From the NCBI GenBank assembly GCA_947627465.1, contig CANQWD010000005.1, forward strand, positions 45,910-109,909: a DNA stretch of 64,000 nucleotides, read 5' to 3'. Position numbers and translations under genes: made by a program. Each line of letters begins with the position of its first letter. Within the stretch, counting starts at the first letter, position 1. The notes below the pieces were generated by a model, which did not search any database, was not told the origin of the DNA, and worked only from the letters and a program-made list of their open reading frames with translations. Positions 18,329 to 28,254 of this stretch are shown piece after piece. Source of the stretch: an uncultured Clostridia bacterium (GTDB lineage: Bacteria > Bacillota > Clostridia > Oscillospirales > Ruminococcaceae).

Positions 18329-18868
18329 ATGGCAAGAATGAAGGATTATTACAAGGAATCCGTAGCTCCCGCGTTGTTCAAGAAGTTCGGTTACAAGTCT
18401 GTAATGCAGATCCCGAAGATCGATAAGATCGTTGTGAACGTAGCGTGCGGCGAAGCTAAGGAAAACGCGAAGATCATCGAGAACGTTACGACGGAGATCG
18501 CGGCTATCACAGGTCAGAAGCCCGTTGTGTGCCGTTCCAAGAAGTCCGTCGCTAACTTCAAGCTGAGAGAGGGTCAGGCGATTGGCGTTAAGGCAACTCT
18601 CCGCGGAGAGATTATGTACGAGTTTTTGGACAGATTGTTCAACGTAGCGCTTCCGCGTGTAAGAGATTTCAGAGGTATCAACCCCAATTCTTTCGACGGA
18701 CGCGGCAACTACTCGTTCGGTCTTAAGGAGCAGCTGATATTCCCCGAGATCGAGTACGATAAGATCGACGCTGTTCGCGGTATGGATATAAACTTCGTCA
18801 CCACCGCAAAGACCGACGAAGAAGCAAGAGAGCTGCTTACTCTTATGGGCGCTCCCTTTGAGAAATAA
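18329..18868 (+). CDS. rplE: 50S ribosomal protein L5
   Basis: The 179-aa protein has [17 protein letters not shown] and the conserved block [20 protein letters not shown], then [15 protein letters not shown]5 binds 5S rRNA in the central protuberance. It follows a 95-nt gap after rplX. ATAGGAG precedes the ATG. Confidence 0.98.
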   Translation: MARMKDYYKESVAPALFKKFGYKSVMQIPKIDKIVVNVACGEAKENAKIIENVTTEIAAITGQKPVVCRSKKSVANFKLREGQAIGVKATLRGEIMYEFLDRLFNVALPRVRDFRGINPNSFDGRGNYSFGLKEQLIFPEIEYDKIDAVRGMDINFVTTAKTDEEARELLTLMGAPFEK

Positions 18869-18882
18869 TTTGGAGGATAATA

Positions 18883-19068
18883 ATGGCAAAAACGTCTTTA
18901 AAGCAGAAGCAGCAGAGAACGCCTAAGTTCTCCACTCGCGCTTACAACAGATGCAAGATCTGCGGCAGACCTCACGCTTATCTGCGTAAGTTCGGCATTT
19001 GCAGAATTTGCTTCAGAGAGCTTGCTTACAAGGGACAGATCCCCGGCGTTAAGAAAGCGTCTTGGTAA
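18883..19068 (+). CDS. rpsZ: 30S ribosomal protein S14, zinc-binding (type Z)
   Basis: This 61-aa form has four zinc ligands, Cys24, Cys27, Cys40 and Cys43 (CKIC and CRIC), and ends with [11 protein letters not shown]. This is the short zinc-dependent S14. No zinc-free paralogue lies in the window. TTGGAGG precedes the ATG. A 114-nt gap follows. Confidence 0.97.
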   Translation: MAKTSLKQKQQRTPKFSTRAYNRCKICGRPHAYLRKFGICRICFRELAYKGQIPGVKKASW

Positions 19069-19182
19069 TTACAAAAAACGGTTTTACCTCATCGGGCAGT
19101 AAAAAGCATAAGTCCGTTGAGAAATATGCGGGTACGACAAGTAAATAGGTCTTGTAACGGCTCGCGTTTAGGAGGTAAATGA

Positions 19183-19584
19183 ATGCAGATCACAGATACA
19201 ATTGCGGATATGCTCACGAGAATTCGCAACGCGAACTCCGCAAAACACACTACTGTTGACGTTCCCGCGTCCAACCTTAAAAAGCAGATCGCGCAGATTT
19301 TGCTTGACGAAGGCTACATCAAGGGCTTCAAGGTTATTGAGGACAACAAGAAGCAGGGAACCATCAAAATCACATTGAAGTACACCGACAGCCGCGCGCA
19401 GGTCATCACGGGTTTGCGCCGCGTGTCTAAGCCCGGTCTTAGAATTTACTCAAACTGCAAGGATATGCCGAAGGTTATGAAAGGTCTCGGAATTGCGATA
19501 GTATCGACTTCCAAGGGCATTATGACCGATAAGAAAGCTCGCGAGAACAACGTGGGCGGCGAGATCCTCGCGTTCGTATGGTAA
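19183..19584 (+). CDS. rpsH: 30S ribosomal protein S8
   Basis: The 133-aa protein begins [20 protein letters not shown] and ends with the S8 signature [20 protein letters not shown]. It binds the central domain of 16S rRNA and in Enterobacteria controls the spc operon. TAGGAGG precedes the ATG. Confidence 0.98.
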   Translation: MQITDTIADMLTRIRNANSAKHTTVDVPASNLKKQIAQILLDEGYIKGFKVIEDNKKQGTIKITLKYTDSRAQVITGLRRVSKPGLRIYSNCKDMPKVMKGLGIAIVSTSKGIMTDKKARENNVGGEILAFVW

Positions 19585-19600
19585 TAGGAGGAATAGTAAT

Positions 19601-20146
19601 ATGTCAAGAATCGGAAAAATGCCTATTGCTGTTCCCGCAGGCGTCGACGTAAAGATCGACGGACCGGTCGTAACAGTTAAGGGTCCCAAAGGAACTCTCA
19701 CCAAGGAGTTCAATCATTTGATGCAAATAAGCAAGGACGGCGACAATATTATCGTTACCCGTCCCAACGACGAGAATTTATCGAAATCGCTTCACGGTCT
19801 TACCAGAACGCTTATCCACAACATGGTTGTGGGCGTTACCGAGGGCTTCAAAAAGGAGCTTGAGATAAACGGCGTAGGTTTCAGATGCGAAAAGCAGGGC
19901 AAGAAAGTCGTTATGACGCTCGGCTTCTCTCACAAGGTTGAGGTTGAGGATACCGACGACATCAAGCTTGAGGTTCCCGCACCGAACAAAATCATCGTTT
20001 CGGGTATCGACAAGCAAAAGGTAGGTCAGGCGGCGTCCGAGATACGCGGCAAGCGTCCTCCCGAGCCTTACAAGGGCAAGGGCATTAAGTATGCGGACGA
20101 GGTTATCCGTCGTAAAGAGGGTAAAGCCGCAAAGGGTAAGAAGTAA
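19601..20146 (+). CDS. rplF: 50S ribosomal protein L6
   Basis: The 181-aa two-domain protein begins [20 protein letters not shown] and has the C-terminal signature [21 protein letters not shown]6 lies near the factor-binding site. TAGGAGG precedes the start. A 114-nt gap with an inverted repeat follows. Confidence 0.98.
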   Translation: MSRIGKMPIAVPAGVDVKIDGPVVTVKGPKGTLTKEFNHLMQISKDGDNIIVTRPNDENLSKSLHGLTRTLIHNMVVGVTEGFKKELEINGVGFRCEKQGKKVVMTLGFSHKVEVEDTDDIKLEVPAPNKIIVSGIDKQKVGQAASEIRGKRPPEPYKGKGIKYADEVIRRKEGKAAKGKK

Positions 20147-20153
20147 TATCCAA

Positions 20154-20235
20154 GCAAATCGATCGGCGGCGTTGAAGGCGCGAAGCGTCGAAATGCCGTT
20201 GGGAAAAGCGAAACGAAGTTTCGCGGTCGATTTGC
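20154..20235. repeat. 82-bp palindromic element between rplF and rplR
   Basis: GCAAATCGA (20154-20162) pairs with TCGATTTGC (20227-20235). The interior includes GCGAAACGAAGTTTCGC, itself a hairpin. A similar arrangement with GCAAATTGCGCA ends lies at 54062-54172, upstream of the ketoreductase gene. In the transcript it would be a long hairpin inside the operon. Confidence 0.6.
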
Positions 20236-20260
20236 GGTTTGCAATAAGGAGCGAATTAAG

Positions 20261-20620
20261 ATGGTTAAAGTTATTGATAAAAACAAGAGCAGACTCCGCC
20301 GTCATAAGCGCGTCCGCTCTAAAATCAGCGGAACGGCTGCATGCCCCCGCTTGAACGTATTCCGTTCTTCAATGCACATTTATGCGCAGATCATCGACGA
20401 TGAAAAGGGCGTAACGTTGGCGGCGGCTTCTTCCACCGAGAAAGGCTTTGACGGCTACGGCGGAAACACAGAGGCTGCGAAGAAAGTCGGACTTATGATT
20501 GCGGAAAAGGCAAAGGCGGTGGGTATCACCGACGTAGTGTTCGACAGAGGCGGATATGTATATCACGGACGCGTAGCGGCGCTCGCAGAGGGCGCTCGCG
20601 AGGGCGGACTTAATTTCTAA
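20261..20620 (+). CDS. rplR: 50S ribosomal protein L18
   Basis: The 119-aa product has [20 protein letters not shown] and the C-terminal [20 protein letters not shown] of L18. It binds 5S rRNA with L5. ATAAGGAG precedes the ATG. Confidence 0.98.
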   Translation: MVKVIDKNKSRLRRHKRVRSKISGTAACPRLNVFRSSMHIYAQIIDDEKGVTLAAASSTEKGFDGYGGNTEAAKKVGLMIAEKAKAVGITDVVFDRGGYVYHGRVAALAEGAREGGLNF

Positions 20621-20636
20621 TAAGGAGGGAAATGAC

Positions 20637-21134
20637 TTGGCTAACAATTTTGAGCAGACCGAAAACGAGCTTCAGGAAAGGGTCGTTTACATCAACCGCG
20701 TATCGAAGACCGTTAAGGGCGGACGTATCATGAAATTCTCCGCGCTTGTGGTAGTCGGCGACGGCAACGGCACAGTCGGATTCGGTATGGGTAAATCCAA
20801 CGAAGTTCCCGACGCTATTCGCAAGGGAATTGACGACGCGAAGAAAAATCTTCACAAGATATCTCTTAAGGGCACAACGATTCCCCACGAAATCACGGGC
20901 AAATTCGGCGCGGGCGCGGTTTTGATGCGTCCGGCTCCCGAGGGTACCGGCGTTATCGCGGGCGGTCCCGTTCGTGCGGTCATTGAGATGGCAGGCATAA
21001 AGAACATTCGTACAAAGTCTTTGCGCTCGAACAATCCGTGCAACGTAGTTCGCGCTACAATGCAGGGTCTTACGAGCCTCAGAACCGCCGAGGAAGTTGC
21101 GGCGCTCAGAGGCAAGAGCGTAAAAGAGCTGTAA
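20637..21134 (+). CDS. rpsE: 30S ribosomal protein S5 (TTG start)
   Basis: The 165-aa protein has a double-stranded RNA-binding-like N-terminal domain ([20 protein letters not shown]) and the S5 C-terminal domain ([20 protein letters not shown]). TTG at 20637-20639 is chosen because AAGGAGGG lies 7 nt upstream and the translation begins ANNFEQTE in frame. The ATG at 20632 is in another frame. Confidence 0.97.
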   Translation: MANNFEQTENELQERVVYINRVSKTVKGGRIMKFSALVVVGDGNGTVGFGMGKSNEVPDAIRKGIDDAKKNLHKISLKGTTIPHEITGKFGAGAVLMRPAPEGTGVIAGGPVRAVIEMAGIKNIRTKSLRSNNPCNVVRATMQGLTSLRTAEEVAALRGKSVKEL

Positions 21135-21155
21135 TTGCGGAAAGGAGAGTATAAA

Positions 21156-21332
21156 ATGGCACTTAAAATCAAGCTTGTACGCTCTCTTAACAGCTGCAAG
21201 AAAAATCAGATCGCGACAGCTAAGGCGCTCGGTCTGCACAAGATAAATTCCGAAACAACGCAGCCCGACAACGCTGCTACAAGAGGAAAGATCAAGACTA
21301 TCGCTCACCTTGTAAAGGTAGAGGAAGTTTAA
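21156..21332 (+). CDS. rpmD: 50S ribosomal protein L30
   Basis: The 58-aa protein begins MALKIKLVRSLNSCKKNQIA and has the L30 core TAKALGLHKINSETTQPDNA. ATG 21156 is preceded by AAAGGAG and fits the family length. Seven upstream in-frame codons lack a ribosome binding site. Confidence 0.96.
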   Translation: MALKIKLVRSLNSCKKNQIATAKALGLHKINSETTQPDNAATRGKIKTIAHLVKVEEV

Positions 21333-21419
21333 CAACAACACTGACTTTTGACGTGTGCGGCAAGCGGCAAGAAATCGTCAACTGTACATGTCAAATGAAA
21401 AATGGGGGTGCAAAGCAAT

Positions 21420-21866
21420 ATGAAGCTTCACGAATTACAGCCCGCTGCGGGTTCCGTAAAGGACGTAAAGCGCATAGGCAGAGGTCACGGTTCGGGACAG
21501 GGCAAGACCGCCGGCAAGGGACACAAAGGTCAAAAGGCGCGTTCGGGCGGTTCTATCAGACCGGGCTTTGAGGGCGGTCAGATGCCGCTTCAGAGAAGAA
21601 TGCCGAAGCGCGGGTTTAACAACATCTTCGCAAAGGAATTTGCGACAGTCAATGTAAGCGAGCTTGAAAAGAGATTTGAAAGCGGCGCGATCGTTGACGC
21701 GGACGCTCTTATCGAGAGCGGCGCGATCAAGGAAGTCAAGGACGGAATTAAGATCCTGGGCAACGGCGAGCTTACCAAGAACATCACTGTAAAGGCGGTC
21801 AAGTTCACTGCTTCCGCTAAAGAAAAAATCGAAAAGGCGGGCGGCACGGCCGAGGTGATTGAATGA
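21420..21866 (+). CDS. rplO: 50S ribosomal protein L15
   Basis: The 148-aa protein begins [20 protein letters not shown] and has the glycine-rich [18 protein letters not shown] and the [18 protein letters not shown] block. ATG 21420 follows GGGGGTG. Six upstream in-frame codons are not typical of L15. It overlaps secY by four bases. Confidence 0.97.
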   Translation: MKLHELQPAAGSVKDVKRIGRGHGSGQGKTAGKGHKGQKARSGGSIRPGFEGGQMPLQRRMPKRGFNNIFAKEFATVNVSELEKRFESGAIVDADALIESGAIKEVKDGIKILGNGELTKNITVKAVKFTASAKEKIEKAGGTAEVIE

Positions 21867-23221
21867 ACGGAATGCTGACAGTCTTTCGCAACGCGTGGGT
21901 AGATACCCAACTGCGTAAAAAGATTTTGTACACGCTGTTTATTCTGGTGCTTTTCCGTTTGGGTTCCTGCATTTTCGTTCCGTTTCTCGATAACAGCGCG
22001 ATAACCGAGATGATCTCGGGCGCGTCGCTGCTGAATTATCTTGACGTTATGACGGGCGGTGCGCTCGGCAACGGTACGCTGTTGGCGATGTCGATAACGC
22101 CTTACATCAACGCGTCGATCATCATTCAGCTTTTGACGGTGGCGATACCGCCGCTGGAACGTCTGTCGAAAGAGGGCGAAACGGGTCAGAAAAAGATAAA
22201 CAAGATCACAAAGCTTACGTCTTTGGGTCTGGCGCTTCTCCAAGCGATAGCGTTCTACTTCAGCTTGAGAAACGGAGTAAACAACGATGAGGGTCACAAA
22301 GCGGTCTTAAGATACGGCGATGTTTATGACACAACAAGCGATACGTTTTCTATCGTCCTTTCGGCGATAACGATAGTGGCTTGCTTTGTCGCGGGCGCGT
22401 CGGTAATTATCTGGCTGGGTGACAGAATAAACGAAAAGGGCATCGGCAACGGTATCTCGATGATACTCTTCGCGGGTATCGTATCAAGACTTCCCCAAAC
22501 GATAAGCTCGTTCGTGGGAATAGTATCCGCGGATAAATCCCAAATGGGAAAAAATATCGCGTTCTGCATCGTAACCGTGATAATCTTTATCGCAATGATC
22601 TGGTTCGTTATATTTATGACGAACGCGGAGCGCAGAATTCCCGTTCAGTACGCTAAGCGCGTTGTAGGACGGAAAATGTACGGCGGTCAGTCGACGCACA
22701 TTCCGATAAAGGTGGCAATGAGCGGCGTAATGCCGATAATCTTCGCGATGTCGCTGATGAGCCTGCCGCAGACGATCTGCTACTTCTTTGGAGTGGACGG
22801 CAAGGGCGAGGGCTTTTGGAACGGGTTTGTTCGGTTCTTCTCGAACACCTCTCCCGCATACGCTGTCATCTACTTCCTGTTGATAATAGGCTTCAACTAC
22901 TTCTATGTGGCGATAACCTATAATCCGATAGAGATAGCAAACAACCTGAAAAAGAACAACGGCGCGATTCCGGGCTATCGTCCGGGCAAGCCGACTTCGG
23001 ACTTCATCTACAATTCCTTGAACAAAATAACGCTTATCGGCGCTATTTTCTTGGGATTTATAGCGATCTTCCCAATCATACTCTCGTGGATAAACCCGAG
23101 CTTCTCGCAGGTATCGCTCGGCGGTACTACAATGCTGATCATCGTAGGCGTTGCGCTTGAAACGGTTCGTTCTCTCGAGAGCCAGATTATGATGCGTCAT
23201 CACCCGGGCTTCCTCGATTAA
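21863..23221 (+). CDS. secY: Preprotein translocase subunit SecY
   Basis: The 452-aa integral membrane protein forms the translocation channel with SecE and SecG. The expected ten transmembrane segments can be traced, with the plug region ([20 protein letters not shown]) after TM1. The cytoplasmic loop [20 protein letters not shown] and [20 protein letters not shown] are also present. The length is slightly above average (about 430 aa) because of an insertion around residues 140-155. It overlaps rplO by four bases, which suggests coupling. Confidence 0.98.
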   Translation: MNGMLTVFRNAWVDTQLRKKILYTLFILVLFRLGSCIFVPFLDNSAITEMISGASLLNYLDVMTGGALGNGTLLAMSITPYINASIIIQLLTVAIPPLERLSKEGETGQKKINKITKLTSLGLALLQAIAFYFSLRNGVNNDEGHKAVLRYGDVYDTTSDTFSIVLSAITIVACFVAGASVIIWLGDRINEKGIGNGISMILFAGIVSRLPQTISSFVGIVSADKSQMGKNIAFCIVTVIIFIAMIWFVIFMTNAERRIPVQYAKRVVGRKMYGGQSTHIPIKVAMSGVMPIIFAMSLMSLPQTICYFFGVDGKGEGFWNGFVRFFSNTSPAYAVIYFLLIIGFNYFYVAITYNPIEIANNLKKNNGAIPGYRPGKPTSDFIYNSLNKITLIGAIFLGFIAIFPIILSWINPSFSQVSLGGTTMLIIVGVALETVRSLESQIMMRHHPGFLD

Positions 23222-23262
23222 GAGGCGGGCGGCGCGATTTGATAAAAACAGGAGTTTAGCTT

Positions 23263-23895
23263 ATGAATATGATATTTTTGGGCGCTCCCGGCGCCGGCAA
23301 AGGCACACAGGCAGAGGTTGTCTGCAAGGAACTGAATATTCCCGCTGTTTCAACGGGAAATATGCTCCGCGAAGCCGTTAAGAACGGCACCGACGCGGGA
23401 CTTGCGGCAAAGAAGTATATGGACGCGGGCGATTTGGTTCCCGACGACGTTGTTATCGGTGTTCTGAAAGACAGAATAGCACAGGACGACGCTAAAAACG
23501 GCTTTATCCTGGATGGCTTTCCCCGCACCGTTCCCCAGGCAGAAGCGCTGGAGAAGATGGGCGTGCAGATCGACAAGGTTATCGAGATCGACGTGGCGGA
23601 CGAGGCTATTACCGCTCGTATGAGCGGCAGACGCGTTTGCGAAAAGTGCGGAAACTCCTATCACATCGAGCACAAGCCGACCAAGGTCGAGGGTATCTGC
23701 GACGCTTGCGGCGGCAAGGTCGTACAGCGCGCCGATGATAAGCCCGAGACAGTTGTGGCACGTCTTAAAACGTATCACGAGAAAACCGCGCCGCTTAAAG
23801 ACTTTTATGAAAAGCGCGGAAAGCTTACGAGCGTTAAGGGTCAGGACAGCATCGAGGAAACCTCGAAGTTGGTTTTGGCAGCGATCAAGGGCTGA
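23263..23895 (+). CDS. adk: Adenylate kinase, zinc-lid type
   Basis: The 210-aa enzyme interconverts AMP, ADP and ATP. The P-loop GAPGAGKGTQ is at residues 7-16, and the LDGFPRT motif near residue 85. The lid carries four cysteines (CEKC and CDAC), predicted to bind zinc as in many Gram-positive enzymes. Its place between secY and map is conserved in Firmicutes. Confidence 0.98.
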   Translation: MNMIFLGAPGAGKGTQAEVVCKELNIPAVSTGNMLREAVKNGTDAGLAAKKYMDAGDLVPDDVVIGVLKDRIAQDDAKNGFILDGFPRTVPQAEALEKMGVQIDKVIEIDVADEAITARMSGRRVCEKCGNSYHIEHKPTKVEGICDACGGKVVQRADDKPETVVARLKTYHEKTAPLKDFYEKRGKLTSVKGQDSIEETSKLVLAAIKG

Positions 23896-23924
23896 TTTAG
23901 CCTTTTAGAAAGTGTAAACGGCAA

Positions 23925-24680
23925 ATGATCCAAATCAAAAACAAAGAAGAGCTTAAGGGTATGATGAAAGCGGGAGAGCTTGCGGCACAGGCGTTGGCGC
24001 TTGCGGGCAGGCACGCCGTACCGGGCATTTCAACGTGGGAGCTTGACAAGATCGTGGACGATTTCGTGCGTTCTCACGGCGGGCACTCGCCTTGCAAGGG
24101 TTACGGCGGATTTCTGGGGCATAATTGCTTTTCGATAAACGAGGAGCTTATCCACGGAATACCCTCAAAGAGGAAGATACTCAAAGAGGGCGACATCCTC
24201 TCTTGCGACATCGTAGCCGAGCTTAACGATTATATGGGCGATAATACGGGAACGTTCGCCGTCGGCGAGGTGTCCGACGAGGCAAAGCGGCTTATGAAAT
24301 ACACACAAGAGGCTTTGTTTAAGGGCATTGAGCAGGCGCGGGCGGGCAACCGTGTAGGCGACATTTCTCACGCGATTGAAACTCACGTCAAAAGCGGCGG
24401 GTACGCGGTCGCCGAGAAGTTTATCGGTCACGGAATAGGTCACGAAATGCACGAGGATCCCGAGGTCCCGAACGAGGGAAAAGCGGGTCACGGACCGAGA
24501 CTTATGCCGGGCATGACGATAGCTATCGAGCCTATGGTAAATTCACACAACCGCCGAGTAAATATCCTGAACGACAAGTGGACGGTGGTAACGACGGACG
24601 GAAGTCTTTCCTGCCATTTTGAACACACCGTTGCCATAACGAACGGCGAGCCTGTTATTCTGACATTGGAGAGCCACTGA
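23925..24680 (+). CDS. map: Methionine aminopeptidase, type I
   Basis: The 251-aa metalloenzyme removes the initiator methionine. The pita-bread fold motifs are present: NEELIHGIPS with the substrate-binding His, LSCDIVAELNDYMGDNTGTF with two metal-ligand Asp, GHGIGHEMHEDPEVPN with the metal His, and TIAIEPM and HFEHTVAI with the Glu ligands. It is followed directly by the KOW protein gene. Confidence 0.97.
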   Translation: MIQIKNKEELKGMMKAGELAAQALALAGRHAVPGISTWELDKIVDDFVRSHGGHSPCKGYGGFLGHNCFSINEELIHGIPSKRKILKEGDILSCDIVAELNDYMGDNTGTFAVGEVSDEAKRLMKYTQEALFKGIEQARAGNRVGDISHAIETHVKSGGYAVAEKFIGHGIGHEMHEDPEVPNEGKAGHGPRLMPGMTIAIEPMVNSHNRRVNILNDKWTVVTTDGSLSCHFEHTVAITNGEPVILTLESH

Positions 24681-24947
24681 ATGGAAATAAAAGCGGGAGG
24701 TGTGATAATAAGCTCCGCGGGGCACGACAAAGGGCGTTTTATGCTGGTCGTGGGAGCTGACGGCGGCAAAGTTCAAGTCGCCGACGGAAAAGAGCGAAAG
24801 CTCGCCGCCCCAAAAAACAAAAATCTAAAGCACGTCCGCGCCACTTCAATGTCGATAGACGTTGAGGGGCTGACGGATAAAAAACTGCGGCAGACGCTCA
24901 ATAAAATGAGCGCGAAGCCCGAAAGCACGTTACAGGAGAGTGAATAG
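24681..24947 (+). CDS. KOW-domain RNA-binding protein (L14e-like)
   Basis: The 88-aa basic protein has a KOW-type N-terminus ([20 protein letters not shown]) like ribosomal L14e/L27e family proteins found between map and infA in many Clostridia. It is predicted to bind RNA or ribosomes; its exact role is unknown. It starts one base after the map stop and ends one base before the infA start, so it is likely co-translated. Confidence 0.85.
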   Translation: MEIKAGGVIISSAGHDKGRFMLVVGADGGKVQVADGKERKLAAPKNKNLKHVRATSMSIDVEGLTDKKLRQTLNKMSAKPESTLQESE

Positions 24948-24948
24948 C

Positions 24949-25167
24949 TTGTCAAAAGAAGACGTTTTGGAAGTAGAAGGAACGATATTGGAAGCATTGC
25001 CGAACGCACAGTTCAAGGTGGAGCTGTCCAACGGGCACCAGATTTTGGCGCACATCAGCGGCAAGCTGCGGATGAACTACATCCGTATTCTGCCGGGTGA
25101 TAAGGTAACGGTGGAGATGTCCCCGTATGATCTTACAAAGGGCAGGATCACATGGCGTGCCAAGTAA
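24949..25167 (+). CDS. infA: Translation initiation factor IF-1 (TTG start)
   Basis: The 72-aa S1-like OB-fold protein has [20 protein letters not shown] and the C-terminal [19 protein letters not shown] at 24949 gives the usual length and lies 10 nt after AGGAG. The in-frame GTG at 24940 is only one base from that site, so it is unlikely. Confidence 0.95.
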   Translation: MSKEDVLEVEGTILEALPNAQFKVELSNGHQILAHISGKLRMNYIRILPGDKVTVEMSPYDLTKGRITWRAK

Positions 25168-25205
25168 GCATTTTCAACTACCTTTAAGTAAGGAGGGTAC
25201 ACGAT

Positions 25206-25319
25206 ATGAAAGTTAGACCTTCGGTAAAACCCATGTGCGATAAGTGCAAAGTCATCAAGCGCAAGGGAAAAGTTATGGTAATTTGTGTTGAACCCAAGCA
25301 CAAACAAAGACAGGGTTAA
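25206..25319 (+). CDS. rpmJ: 50S ribosomal protein L36
   Basis: This 37-aa protein translates as [18 protein letters not shown], followed by [19 protein letters not shown]. The zinc ligands Cys11, Cys14, Cys27 and His32 are all present. AAGGAGGGT precedes the ATG. Its place between infA and rpsM is the normal one. Confidence 0.97.
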   Translation: MKVRPSVKPMCDKCKVIKRKGKVMVICVEPKHKQRQG

Positions 25320-25344
25320 TCCCCGATAATAAGGAGGAAAGAGT

Positions 25345-25716
25345 ATGGCAAGAATTGCCGGCGTGGATCTGCCTAAGGAAAAGCGTGTTGAGATAGGTCT
25401 CACATACGTTTACGGCATCGGCAGAAAATCCGCAAATGATATTCTCGCAAAAGCGGGAGTAAATCCCGACACACGCGTTAAAGACCTCACGGACGATGAG
25501 GAAGCTAAGATACGTGAAGTTATCGATCGCGACGGCTACATCGTAGAGGGCGATCTGAGAAGAATGGTAGCGCTCAACATCAAGCGTTTGGTTGAGATCA
25601 ACTGCTATCGCGGTCAGCGTCACAGAAAGGGCTTGCCCGTTCGCGGACAGCGCACCAAGACCAACGCGAGAACACGCAAGGGTCCGAAGAAGACTATTGC
25701 GAACAAGAAGAAGTAA
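25345..25716 (+). CDS. rpsM: 30S ribosomal protein S13
   Basis: The 123-aa protein begins [20 protein letters not shown], has the helix-two-turn-helix region, and ends with the basic tail ([19 protein letters not shown]). It bridges to the 50S subunit. AAGGAGG precedes the ATG. Confidence 0.98.
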   Translation: MARIAGVDLPKEKRVEIGLTYVYGIGRKSANDILAKAGVNPDTRVKDLTDDEEAKIREVIDRDGYIVEGDLRRMVALNIKRLVEINCYRGQRHRKGLPVRGQRTKTNARTRKGPKKTIANKKK

Positions 25717-25733
25717 GGAAAGGCGGTAAATAA

Positions 25734-26129
25734 ATGGCACAGGCTAAAAAACAAGTTATCCGCAGACGCCGCGAGCGCAAGAACATCGAAAACGGCGCGG
25801 CGCATATCCAGTCGTCGTTCAATAATACGATCGTTACGATCACCGACCTTCAGGGCAACGCTCTCTCGTGGGCTTCCGCGGGCGGCTTGGGCTTCAGAGG
25901 TTCGAGAAAGTCCACTCCGTTTGCGGCGCAGACAGCGGCTGAGGTAGCTGCTAAGGCGGCAATGGAACACGGACTTAAGACCGTTGAGGTTTACGTAAAG
26001 GGTCCGGGTCAGGGACGTGAGGCGGCTATCCGCGCACTCCAGACAGCAGGTCTCGAAGTAAAGATGATAAAGGACGTAACTCCTATCCCTCACAACGGCT
26101 GCAGACCCCCCAAGAGAAGAAGAGTGTGA
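25734..26129 (+). CDS. rpsK: 30S ribosomal protein S11
   Basis: The 131-aa protein has [20 protein letters not shown], then [20 protein letters not shown] and the C-terminal [18 protein letters not shown] of S11. It lies on the 30S platform near the mRNA exit. A 218-nt gap follows. Confidence 0.98.
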   Translation: MAQAKKQVIRRRRERKNIENGAAHIQSSFNNTIVTITDLQGNALSWASAGGLGFRGSRKSTPFAAQTAAEVAAKAAMEHGLKTVEVYVKGPGQGREAAIRALQTAGLEVKMIKDVTPIPHNGCRPPKRRRV

Positions 26130-26347
26130 GTTAGAAGTAAGAATTCAGAGGTAAGAAGTAAGAGCCGCGCGTTATCTTGTTCGGCAGCGCTTCAAGCCTT
26201 TCCCCGCACAGCGGGAAACAACTACCAAAAAAGCTCCGGCGCAACGTTTGCCGGACGTCGGCACAACCGAAACGGTTTCTTCCGAATCTGCGGAAGAAAT
26301 TCGATGAAAAGCCGATATTGTATTGAAATAACGGAGGAAATTATTTT
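26130..26347 (+). promoter_or_regulatory. Leader region before rpsD, with repeat and hairpins
   Basis: The 218-nt gap contains the 18-mer AGAGGTAAGAAGTAAGAG (26147-26164, second copy of the one at 14893). Hairpins TTTCCCCGCACAGCGGGAAA, CTCCGGCGCAACGTTTGCCG and TTTCTTCCGAATCTGCGGAA follow. In Bacillus subtilis S4 represses rpsD through a leader structure; a similar role here is only inferred. Confidence 0.35.
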
Positions 26348-26953
26348 ATGGCAGTAAATCGCGACCCGATATCCAACAAGTGCAGAACGCTTGACATCAG
26401 CCCCGCAGTATTGGGCTATTCGGAGAAGAAAGTCTCCAAGAGAAAACACCCCGAGGCAAACCGCCGCAAGAAACAGTCCGAGTACGGCTTGCAGCTCAAG
26501 GAAAAGCAGAAGCTGAAATTCATCTACGGCGTTCTTGAAAAGCAGTTCTATCACTACTACGAGCTGGCTACCAAAGAAGAAGGTATCGCCGGTGAGAACT
26601 TGATAAGACTTCTTGAATCCAGACTTGACAACATCGTATTCAGAATGGGTATGGCGACAACACGCCGCGAGGCTCGCCAGCTTGTAACTCACGGTCATTT
26701 CTGTGTGAACGGCAAGAGAGTAGACATTCCCTCTTACAGAGTTAAAGTAGGCGACACCATCTCTTTGCGCGATAAGAGCAAGAAGAGCAAGAAGTTTGAG
26801 CAGATCGCCGAAGTCGCGGGCGGCAGACTTACCCCCATGTGGCTCGACGTTGATAAAGAAAAGCAGTCCGCAAAGGTAACGCGTCCATTCCAGCGTGATG
26901 ATCTCGATTACGAAATCGCAGAGCATCTGATTATCGAGTTGTATTCTAAATAA
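26348..26953 (+). CDS. rpsD: 30S ribosomal protein S4 (cysteine-poor, zinc-free type)
   Basis: The 201-aa protein has the central S4 RNA-binding domain (LESRLDNIVFRMGMATTRRE, ARQLVTHGHFCVNGKRVDIP). The N-terminus has only one Cys, so no zinc site is expected. S4 starts 30S assembly and in bacteria often represses its own operon. ACGGAGG precedes the ATG. Confidence 0.98.
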   Translation: MAVNRDPISNKCRTLDISPAVLGYSEKKVSKRKHPEANRRKKQSEYGLQLKEKQKLKFIYGVLEKQFYHYYELATKEEGIAGENLIRLLESRLDNIVFRMGMATTRREARQLVTHGHFCVNGKRVDIPSYRVKVGDTISLRDKSKKSKKFEQIAEVAGGRLTPMWLDVDKEKQSAKVTRPFQRDDLDYEIAEHLIIELYSK

Positions 26954-27264
26954 TTGCGGAGAACGCTCCTTTTTCGCTCCTTTTCGAGCGCATTACGGAG
27001 CAGGCTATTGCATACAGATATTTAGTGCAGTTATTTTTAATTCATACCGCCGCGGATCTTTTCGTGATTACGGCGGGAAAATCCCGTCAATACTGAATTA
27101 AAGGTATAGCGGTCTGATTTAAAATTAACAGGGATACAACAGAAGCCGTGCCGCGAATTTCGCGGCGGGCTGAGCCGATGTTCGGCGAACATTGGCGTTT
27201 GGCACAGGATAATTGACCGAGGGCGAAAACGCCCGAGGCTTAAAGCCGGTAGGAGGGTTACCAA
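26954..27264 (+). other. 311-nt gap before rpoA with several hairpins
   Basis: No gene is seen. Possible stems are GCCGTGCCGCGAATTTCGCG near 27145, GCCGATGTTCGGCGAACATT near 27175 and CGAGGGCGAAAACGCCCGAG near 27219. I see neither a convincing promoter nor a T-run. It may be a leader that tunes rpoA expression, or simply degenerate repeat DNA. Confidence 0.35.
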
Positions 27265-28224
27265 ATGCTTGAAAAAATCGAAAAGCTCAACATAGAGACC
27301 TCAAAGCTGAGGTCGGACGGAACTTATGGAATGTTCGTTCTGGAACCTCTCCAGAGCGGATATGGAAACACCTTGGGCAATAGTCTCAGAAGGGTGTTAC
27401 TCTCCTCATTGCCGGGAGTTGCGGCGACTTCCGTTAAAATAGACGGAATTCAGCACGAGTTTTCCACTATTCCCGGAGTAAAAGAAGACGTTACCGAAAT
27501 AATCTTGAACGTTAAAGGTCTTAGAGCAAAAATGTACGGTGAGGCTCCCAAAACGCTTTACATCGACGCCGAGGGCGAGTGTGAAGTGACAGCGGGCGAT
27601 ATCAAAACCGACAGCGAGGTCGAGATACTCGATCCCGGAATGCACATCGCGACATTGGGCGCGGGCGCAAAACTCTATATGGATATAACGCTCGACAGAG
27701 GCAGAGGCTATGTTTCGGCGGAACAAAACAAAGCACAGCTTCAGCCCGTTATCGGAGTAATTCCGATCGACAGCATATACACTCCCGTTCTGAAGTGCAA
27801 CTACACCGTTGAAAACACGCGTGTCGGTCAGAGAACGGATTACGAGAAGCTTATCATAGAGATATGGACGAACGGTACGATCTCCGCCAAAGAAGCGGTT
27901 TCTTATGCGGCGAAGATCCTTATTGAAAGACTTCAGCTTTTCGCGGAGCTTTCCGACGAAACAAATCCGCAGGAGCTTATGGAGACAAAGGAGGAAAGCC
28001 GCAAGGACAAGGTACTCGAAATGACTATCGAGGAATTGGAGCTTTCCGTGCGTTCGTTCAACTGCTTGAAGAGAGCGGGCATCAATACCGTCGAGGACTT
28101 GGTAAACAAGAGCCCCGAGGATATGATGAAGGTAAGAAATCTCGGAAAGAAGTCGTTCGACGAGGTAAAGGCGAAGCTCCAGTCTTTGGGCTGCGACCTT
28201 ATGCAGTCGGAGGACGCAAACTAA
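27265..28224 (+). CDS. rpoA: DNA-directed RNA polymerase subunit alpha
   Basis: The 319-aa protein has the N-terminal dimerisation and assembly domain ([20 protein letters not shown]) and, after a linker near residue 235, the DNA-binding C-terminal domain ([20 protein letters not shown], then [17 protein letters not shown]). GTAGGAGGG precedes the ATG. It lies between rpsD and rplQ as in other Firmicutes. Confidence 0.98.
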   Translation: MLEKIEKLNIETSKLRSDGTYGMFVLEPLQSGYGNTLGNSLRRVLLSSLPGVAATSVKIDGIQHEFSTIPGVKEDVTEIILNVKGLRAKMYGEAPKTLYIDAEGECEVTAGDIKTDSEVEILDPGMHIATLGAGAKLYMDITLDRGRGYVSAEQNKAQLQPVIGVIPIDSIYTPVLKCNYTVENTRVGQRTDYEKLIIEIWTNGTISAKEAVSYAAKILIERLQLFAELSDETNPQELMETKEESRKDKVLEMTIEELELSVRSFNCLKRAGINTVEDLVNKSPEDMMKVRNLGKKSFDEVKAKLQSLGCDLMQSEDAN

Positions 28225-28254
28225 TCAAAATACCACCGAAAGGAGAAGATATAA

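Noticed and set aside
21135..21155. Upstream extension of rpmD (MRKGEYK)
   Set aside because: The ribosome binding site of the real start lies within this stretch.
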